DNA from: Tyto alba
Taxonomy: Eukaryota > Chordata > Aves > Strigiformes > Tytonidae
Assembly (NCBI RefSeq): GCF_018691265.1
Contig: NW_024881298.1
Coordinates: forward strand, 62,001-126,000
DNA length: 64,000 bases
Direction of reading: 5' to 3'
Part shown: positions 58,185 through 64,000 of the stretch, in pieces
Numbering within the stretch: position 1 is the stretch's first letter
Layout: each line of letters starts with the position of its first letter
The notes under the pieces: model-generated
What the model saw: only the letters and a program-made list of their open reading frames with translations
Told to the model about the DNA's origin: nothing
The model's database searches: none
Translations under genes and position numbers: made by a program

Positions 58185-61100
58185 CTTCGGCCCTTTTTGT
58201 CCCTCAGGGTCCCCCCCCAACATGTCCCCCCAGATTTCCACCGCTGCGAGAAGGCGATGGCGGCCAAAGGGGCGGATGTCGCTCCCTGCCAGTGGTACCA
58301 GCGCGTCTACAAGTCGCTCTGTCCCACCGCCTGGGTGAGTGGCACCCCATGGGGTCCCCAAGATGTCCCCACGGGGTCCCCACACCCCACAGGGACCCCA
58401 CGATGTCCCCACAGGGTCCCCGCACCCCTCAGTAGCCCCTCAGGGTCCCCCCAGGGTCCCCACAGCCCCCAGGATCCCCCTCGAAGTTCCCAGGCTGTCC
58501 CCTCAGTGTCCCCATGGGGTCCCTGCACCCCTCAGTAGCCCCCCCACGGTGTCCCCACACCCCTCAGTGTCCCCGTGAGGTCCCCCCGTCCCCTCCACAG
58601 TGTCTCCACGGACCCCAGGATCCCCTCAAAGTCCCCACAGTGTCCCCACAGCCCTCAGTGTCAGCTCTTAGTCCCCTCAGTGTCCCCGTGGTGTCCCCAT
58701 GTCCCCCCACGGCCCTCAGGGTCCCTCCCGGGGTCCCCACGGCCCTCAGGGTCCCCTCAAAGTCCCCAGAGTGTCCCCACACCCCTCAGTAGCCCCATGG
58801 TGTCCCCAAGGCGTCCCCACACCCCTCAGGGTCCCCACGGTGTCCCCACGCCCCTTGGGGTCCCCTCAGTGTCCCCATGGGGTCCCCCTGTCCCCCCCAC
58901 AGTGTCCCCACAGCCCTTGGGGTCCCCACGGTCCCCAGGATCCCCTCAAAGTCCCCATGGTGTCCCCACAGTGTCTCCACAGCCCTCAGTGTCAGCTCTT
59001 AGTCCCCTCAGTGTCCCCGTGGTGTCCCCGTGTCCCCCCACAGTGTCCCCAGGCCCCTCAGTAGCCCCACAGGGTCCCCACAGTGTCCCCACAGTGTCCC
59101 CACACCCCTTGGGGTCCCCTCAGTGTCCCCGTGGGGTCCCCGTGTCCCCCCACAGTGTCCCCACTGCCCCCAGGATCCCCTCAAAGTCCCCACGGCCCTG
59201 GGGGTCCCCTCAGTGTCCCCACGGGGTCCCCCAGAGTGTCCCCATGACCCTTGGTGTCTCCAGCGTGTCCCCACAGCCCCCACGGTCCCCTTGAAGTCCC
59301 TTTGGTGTCCCCACAGTGTCGCCACGCCCCTTGGGGTCCTCATGGTGTCCCCCCGGATGTCCCCAAACCCCTCGGGGTCCACTCAGAGTCCCCACAGTGT
59401 CCCCTCAGTGTCCCCACACCACTTGGGGTCCCCCATGACGTCCCCCAGGGTCCTCCACGGTGTCCCCACCATGTCCCCAGGGTGTCCTCAGGGTCCCCAC
59501 TGTGTCCCCACAGTGTCCCCATTGTCCTTGGGTCCCTCTTGGGTCCCCCACGATGTCCCCACGGTGTCCCCATTGTCCTTGGGTCCCCCAGCATGTCCCC
59601 ATGGCCCTGAGGATCCCCACAGTGTCCCCATGGTGTACCCACAGTGTCCCCATGGACTTTGGTGTCCCTACCATGTCCACACAGTGTCCCCATGGTGTCC
59701 CCATGGTCCTCAGGCTCCCCACCATGTCCCCACAATGTCCCCATGGCCCTGAGGGTCCCCACAGTGTCCCCCCCCATGTCCTCAGGGTGTCCTCAGGTCC
59801 TCCTCAGGGTCCCCATCGTGTCCCCACAGTGTCCCCATTGTCCTTGGGTCCCTATTGTGTCCCCCCCGGTGTCCCCATGGCCCTGAGGATCCCCACAGTG
59901 TCCCCAGGGTGTCCCCATGGTCCTCAGGTCCTCCTCAGGGTCCCTGCCATGTCCCCATCATGTCCCCACCACGTCCCCATTCTCCTTGGGTCCCCCACGA
60001 TGTCCCCATGGCCCTGAGGATCCTCAGGGTGTCCCCACCATGTCCCCAGGATGTGCCCGTGGTCCTCGGTGTCCCCCCCATGTCCCCAGGGTGTCCTCAG
60101 GTCCTCCTCAGAGTCCCCACCTTGTCCCCACAGTGTCCCCATTGTCTTTGGGTCCCCCATGGTGTCCCCATGGCCCCGAGGATCCCCATGCTGTCCCCAC
60201 CATGTCCCCACAGTATCCCCACGGTGTCCCCTTAGCCCTCGGTGTCCCCAGGGTGTCCTCAGGTCCTCCTCAGGGTCCCCACAATGTCCCCATTGTCTTG
60301 GGGTCCCTATCAGGTCCCCCACAGTGTCCCCATGGCCCTGAGGGTCCCCAGTGTCCCTACCGTGTCCCCAAGGTGTCCCCATGGTCCTCAGGTCTTCTTC
60401 AGGGTCCCCATGGTGTCCCCATGGCCTCAGTGTCCCTACCATGTCCCCAGGGTGTCCCCACGATGTCCCCATGGCCCTGAGGGTCCCCACAGTGTCCCCA
60501 CCATGTCCCCAGGGTGTCCCCATGGTCCTCAAGTCTTCTTCAGGGTCCCCACCTTGTCCCCACGGTGTCCCCATTGTCCTTGACTCCCTCTCGGGTCCCC
60601 CCACGGTGTCCCCACGGCCCTGAGGATCCCCACCGTGTCCTCACCGGTGTCCCCAGCGTGTCCCCATGACCCTCGGTGTCCCAATGGTGTCCCCACCATG
60701 TCCACAGGGTTTCACCCATGACTCTCAGTGTCCCCCCCATGTGCCCAGGGTGTCCTCAGGTCCTCATCAGGGTCTCCGCCATGTCCCCACCACGTCCCCA
60801 TTGTCCTTGGGTCCCCCACGATGTCCCCATGGCCCTGAGGATCCCCAGGGTGTCCCCACCATGTCCCCAGGATGTGCCCGTGGTCCTCGGTGTCCCCCCC
60901 ATGTCCCCAGGGTGTCCTCAGGTCTTCCTCAAGAGTCCCCACCTTGTCCCCACAGTGTCCCCATTGTCCTTGGGTCCCCCATGGTGTCCACATGGCCCCG
61001 AGGATCCCCATGCTGTCCCCACCATGTCCCCACGGTATCCCCACGGTGTCCCCATGGCCCTTGGTGTCCCCACCATGTCCCCAGGGTGTCCCCATGGCCC

Positions 61101-61718
61101 TGAGGGTCCCCAGTGTCCCCACCATGTCCCCAAGGTGTCCCCATGGTCCTCAGGTCTTCTTCAGGGTCCCCACAGTGTCCCCATGGTGTCCCCATGGCCT
61201 CAGTGTCCCTACCATGTCCCCAGGGTGTCCCCACGACGTCCCCATGGCCCTGAGGGTCCCCACAGTGTCCCCACCATGTCCCCAGGGTGTCCCCATGGTC
61301 CTCAGGTCTTCTTCAGGGTCCCCACCTTGTCCCCACGGTGTCCCCATTGTCCTTGACTCCCTCTCGGGTCCCCCCACGGTGTCCCCACGGCCCTGAGGAT
61401 CCCCACCGTGTCCTCACCGGTGTCCCCATGACCCTCGGTGTCCCCACCATGTCCCCAGGGTGTCACCCATGACTCTCGGTGTCCGTCCCCCCCCCCATGT
61501 CCCCAGGGTGTCCCCAGGTCCTCCTCAGGGTCCCCACCGTGTCCCCATTGTCCTTGGGTCCCTCTTGGCTCCCCCATGGTGTCCCCACAGGGTGTGTGTG
61601 TGTGTGTGTGTGTCCCGTGACGTCACCCCTGCTGTCACCCTGCCCCCCCTCCTCCCCCCCCCAGGTGACAACGTGGGACGAGTACCGCGAGGAGGGGACC
61701 TTCCCCGGCAAGATCTGA
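58006..61718 (+). CDS. COX6B1: COX6B1, cytochrome c oxidase subunit 6B (3 coding exons)
   Basis: Intermembrane-space subunit that bridges the complex IV dimer. Exons: 58006-58111, 58234-58334, 61665-61718 (261 nt, 86 aa, identical in length to mammals); the first exon begins at the CAG acceptor 58001-58003 with the ATG two bases in. It starts [20 protein letters not shown] and ends in [13 protein letters not shown]. The twin-cysteine fold is complete: C30-x9-C40 (CWQNYLDFHRC) and C54-x10-C65. There is no cleavable presequence, as expected for the MIA40/CHCHD import route. The middle intron is only 122 bp and has a long T run; the next is 3.3 kb of minisatellite. Testis paralogue COX6B2 is less likely from the N-terminus and broad-type promoter. 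Confidence 0.97.
58130..58184. repeat. Poly-T tract in the short COX6B1 intron
   Basis: A run of about 28 T preceded by shorter T runs, within a 122-bp intron. It probably acts as an extended polypyrimidine tract; exact length is prone to assembly error. Confidence 0.85.
58340..61640. repeat. GTGTCCCCA-based minisatellite (3.3 kb) in COX6B1 intron
   Basis: Dominated by CCACAGTGTCCCCATGGCCC, CTGAGGGTCCCCACAGTGTC and CCCAGGGTGTCCTCAGGTCC at 12-60 bp periods. Larger near-identical blocks occur, for example 60000-60120 against 60810-60930 and 60395-60560 against 61145-61310. All Pro/Ser-rich ORFs here are repeat artefacts. Confidence 0.92.
61591..61614. repeat. (GT)n microsatellite before COX6B1 last exon
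   Basis: About 11 GT dinucleotides at the end of the minisatellite intron, 50 bp before the last acceptor. Confidence 0.85.
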
Positions 61719-61863
61719 GCTTCACCCACCCCCCCCTGGGGTGGGGAGGGGACATCCGTGTCCCCGTGGGGTGACAATGCCACCCCCCCCACCCTGGCGA
61801 GGTGGGGAGGGGACACGGGTGTCACCTTGGGGGGGGGTGGGGGGTAGGGCGGGGCACACAGCC

Positions 61864-61869
61864 AATAAA
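61864..61869 (+). terminator. COX6B1: COX6B1 polyadenylation signal
   Basis: AATAAA 146 nt downstream of the stop codon. It predicts cleavage near 61885. Confidence 0.85.
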
Positions 61870-62048
61870 GGGTTGAACTGGTCCTGGGTGTGGTTTGTAC
61901 TGGGAGGGGCGGGGCGGGATGTCCCCAAGGGTGTGGGGGTGTCCCCAAGGTGGGTGGGGACGTCCCCAAAGGGTGTGGGGGTGTCCCCCGCATTGATTTT
62001 GGGGACAAACCAGAGCTCCACCCCCCCTGAGCCCGGAACGAAAAAATG

Positions 62049-62054
62049 TTTATT
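62049..62054 (-). terminator. Polyadenylation signal of the unidentified minus-strand gene
   Basis: TTTATT on plus (AATAAA on minus), about 115 bp downstream of the inferred stop at 62168. Together with the COX6B1 signal it marks a convergent gene pair with ends about 180 bp apart. Confidence 0.6.
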
Positions 62055-62167
62055 CACGAAAAACTTGGGGGTGGGGACAAACTGGGGGGGGGGGGGGGGG
62101 GGGTAAGGGGGGACAATCCCCCCACCCCCCCCCCTCCCCCCTCCAACTCCGGGTGACCTCTGGGGAA

Positions 62168-63348
62168 CTATGGGACCACGGGGACAACCCCGAGGGGTCG
62201 GAGGCCGAGGGGCCACCCCAGGAGCTGCCCCATGATGCCCCCGGGGGTCCCCAAAGCCGGGGCGAGACCTTGCAGCGGCAGTGCTCCCAGCAGCTCCCCT
62301 GAAGGGGGGGAAACGGGGTTAGGGGGCTTCTGCTGGGACCCCCACGCCCCCCATCTCCACCCCCTTTGATGGTGGCTCCATCCATATCTCCAGGGACGGG
62401 TGGGTGAGGAGGCCACCAGAGAAGTTCTTTGGTTTCTCCATCCATCCATTGACGCTTCTTGGATGGATGGAGAAAGCGTTGAAGAACTTCCTTGATGGTT
62501 TCTCCATCCATCCATCCATCCATCCATCCATCCATCCATCCATCCATCCATCCATCCATCCATCCATCCATCCATCCATCCATCCATCCATCCCCAGACC
62601 TTTCTCCATCCACATCTCCATGACCACATGGATGGAGAAACCCTTGAAGATCTCCTGGATTTGTCCACCTAATCATCCATCCTTCTGGGGATCCAACCAC
62701 CCAACTGTCGACCTTCAACAGTGTCTCCATCCATCTAATCCACCCAACCCTCCACCTTCAGTGGTTTCTCCATCCATATCTCCAGGGACAGGTGGATGGG
62801 GAAGCCACCAGAGAAGTTCTTTGGTGTCTCCATCCATCCATTGACACGTCTTCAATGCATGGAGAAAATGTTGAAGAACTTCCTTGATGGTCCGTCCATC
62901 CATCCATCCATCCATCCATCCATCCATCCATCCATCCATCCATCCATCCATCCATCCATCCATCCATCCATCCATCCATCTCCAGACCTTTCTCCATCCA
63001 CATCTCCGTGACCAGATGGATGGAGAAACCATTGAAGATCTGGATTTGTCCACCCAATTGTCCACCCTTCTTCTGTGGATCCAGCCATCCAACCGTCAAC
63101 CTTCAGTGGTTTTTCCATCCACCCAACCATCCCTCTGGCCTTCAGTGGTTTCTCCATCTCCTCATCCTTCCACTCCTCCTCCATTCCTGGTTTCTCCACC
63201 CCCCACGGTGGCCCCTCACCTGGAGGTCCCTTCGTGTCCCCCCTCCGTGGTGGCCCCTCACCTGTGGGCAGGTCCCGGGGCCGCAGCGTCCGGTGGGAGC
63301 CGCACGTGTCACCGGGGCGGCAGCGAGAGTCCTCGGGGCACCACGGGG
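62168..63348 (-). CDS. 3' end of an unidentified gene (two exons seen; 5' part outside or not recognised)
   Basis: Exon 63348-63262 (87 nt) has CACCCACAG acceptor and ACAG|GTGAGG donor. Exon 62298-62168 follows a polypyrimidine CCTTCAG acceptor and ends in TAG. Phases agree (2 nt + 28 codons + 1 nt, then 2 nt). The joint frame reads a cysteine segment, [19 protein letters not shown], then a Leu/Gly/Pro-rich C-terminus ending in GVVPVVP. Cysteine spacing C-x5-C-x5-C is faintly like the end of a granulin-type module, but this is not enough to name it. Supported by the polyadenylation signal and splice pair; no family recognised. Confidence 0.42.
62504..62593. repeat. (ATCC)n microsatellite, about 22 copies
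   Basis: Perfect CCAT tetranucleotide run inside the intron of the unidentified gene. Its minus strand reads (GGAT)n and creates a spurious MDGW peptide. Confidence 0.97.
62894..62981. repeat. (ATCC)n microsatellite, second block, about 21 copies
   Basis: Part of a larger roughly 380-bp tandem duplication: flanks such as TTCTTTGGTGTCTCCATCC and ACCTTTCTCCATCCACATCT occur around both microsatellite blocks (62400-62700 and 62780-63080). Confidence 0.95.
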
Positions 63349-63389
63349 CTGTGGGTGACACGGGGCTTGGGTGGGGCCACGGCGACCGC

Positions 63390-63870
63390 GGGGGACAGCA
63401 TGGAGGGGATGGGTAGGGAGGTCACGGGTGGACAGGGAGGTGGAGAACGTCACGGAGGGACATGCGAGGATGTCATGGGTGAAGAGAAATAGAGGGGACA
63501 CCAGAGATGGACACGTGATGAGGTCACGGGTGGACAAGGAGGTGGAGAATGTCATGGAGGGACAGACAGAAGACATCAGGGACACGTGACGAGGTCACGG
63601 GTGGACAAGGAGGTGGAGAACGTCATGGAGGGACAGACAGAAGACATCAGGGACACATGATGAGGTCATGGGTGGGCAGGGAGGTGGAGAATGTCATGGA
63701 GGGACATGTGAGGATGTCATGGACACGTAGAGGTCACGAGAACGTCATGGGGGGACACACAAGGATGTCATGGGTGAAGAGAAATAGAGGGGACACCAGA
63801 GATGGACATGTGACGAGAGGTGGAGGCCACCACAGATGAACAGCTGGAGAGGGGACACCGCGGAGAGAGA
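63390..63870. repeat. GGTCACGGGTGGACAAGGAGGTGGAGAA minisatellite
   Basis: Units of about 70-110 bp with GAGGTGGAGAACGTCATGGA, GGGACAGACAGAAGACATCA and GGGTGAAGAGAAATAGAGGG, extending toward the window edge. The last 130 bases resemble it weakly and hold no recognised gene. Confidence 0.88.
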
Positions 63871-64000
63871 CGGAAAGATGTCATGGGTGGAAGACGGCAC
63901 GGATGGCCACCCTAGGGGGTGTGGCCACCCAACGGGGACACTGTGGAGGGACAATGTCGTGGGTGGACAGAGCTGGAGAAGATTGCGTGGAGGTCAAGAG

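Noticed and set aside
58339..61577. Many 100-240 codon Pro/Ser/His frames on both strands
   Set aside because: Produced by the GTGTCCCCA repeat inside a COX6B1 intron; no domain, no consistent frame.
62319..63092. Protein with repeated MDGW motif
   Set aside because: Direct translation of the (GGAT)n microsatellite.

Overview
This is vertebrate, almost certainly avian, nuclear DNA from a very GC-rich, repeat-saturated microchromosome. The evidence is genes with short exons and introns of roughly 0.1-4 kb. Nearly every intron or spacer is filled by its own private G- or C-strand-biased minisatellite. The only long AT-balanced stretch is an 18.5 kb block of endogenous retroviruses (ERVs). All host exons were delimited here by reading GT-AG boundaries and checking that the coding lengths sum to whole codons.

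Layout. 0-10.2 kb: no recognisable gene; purine tract, 83-bp minisatellite, AATTGCCCC array, and a 5 kb CTATAG satellite whose orientation flips near 6.4 kb. 10.2-27.1 kb: DYRK1B on the minus strand (10 coding exons, 733 codons by my splice model, a noncoding first exon and a CpG-island promoter at 26.7-27.1 kb). 27.15-27.72 kb: TAATTA-rich spacer. 27.7-36.1 kb: FBL (fibrillarin) on the minus strand (9 coding exons, 292 aa). 36.3-54.84 kb: ERV cluster. ERV-1 (36303-45430) has two LTRs and a tRNA-His-like primer site. ERV-2 (45431-54840) has a related gag-pol backbone but an unrelated env. ERV-3 is a small deleted LTR element inside the ERV-2 integrase, flanked by a perfect 6-bp target-site duplication. 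56.0-61.9 kb: COX6B1 on the plus strand (86 aa, 3 coding exons after a noncoding exon). 62.05-63.35 kb: the 3' end of an unidentified minus-strand gene, convergent with COX6B1.

Relationships. FBL and COX6B1 point away from each other and their promoters would lie roughly 1.6 kb apart without the ERVs, so the ERV cluster landed between two divergent housekeeping promoters, inside a minisatellite whose two halves now flank it. DYRK1B lies directly downstream of FBL in the same orientation. The host genes encode unrelated core functions: a nuclear DYRK-family kinase, the rRNA 2'-O-methyltransferase, and a cytochrome c oxidase subunit.

Most interesting points: two intact extra ORFs between pol and env of ERV-1 (a 175-aa Cys-rich protein with paired CxxC motifs and a 44-aa single-pass membrane peptide), absent from ERV-2; env replacement between the two related ERVs; non-matching flanks and LTR indels suggesting ERV-1 is a recombinant of two proviruses; a template-switch scar in the ERV-2 protease; FBL exon-boundary fragments duplicated inside an FBL intron; and the orientation flip in the CTATAG satellite.
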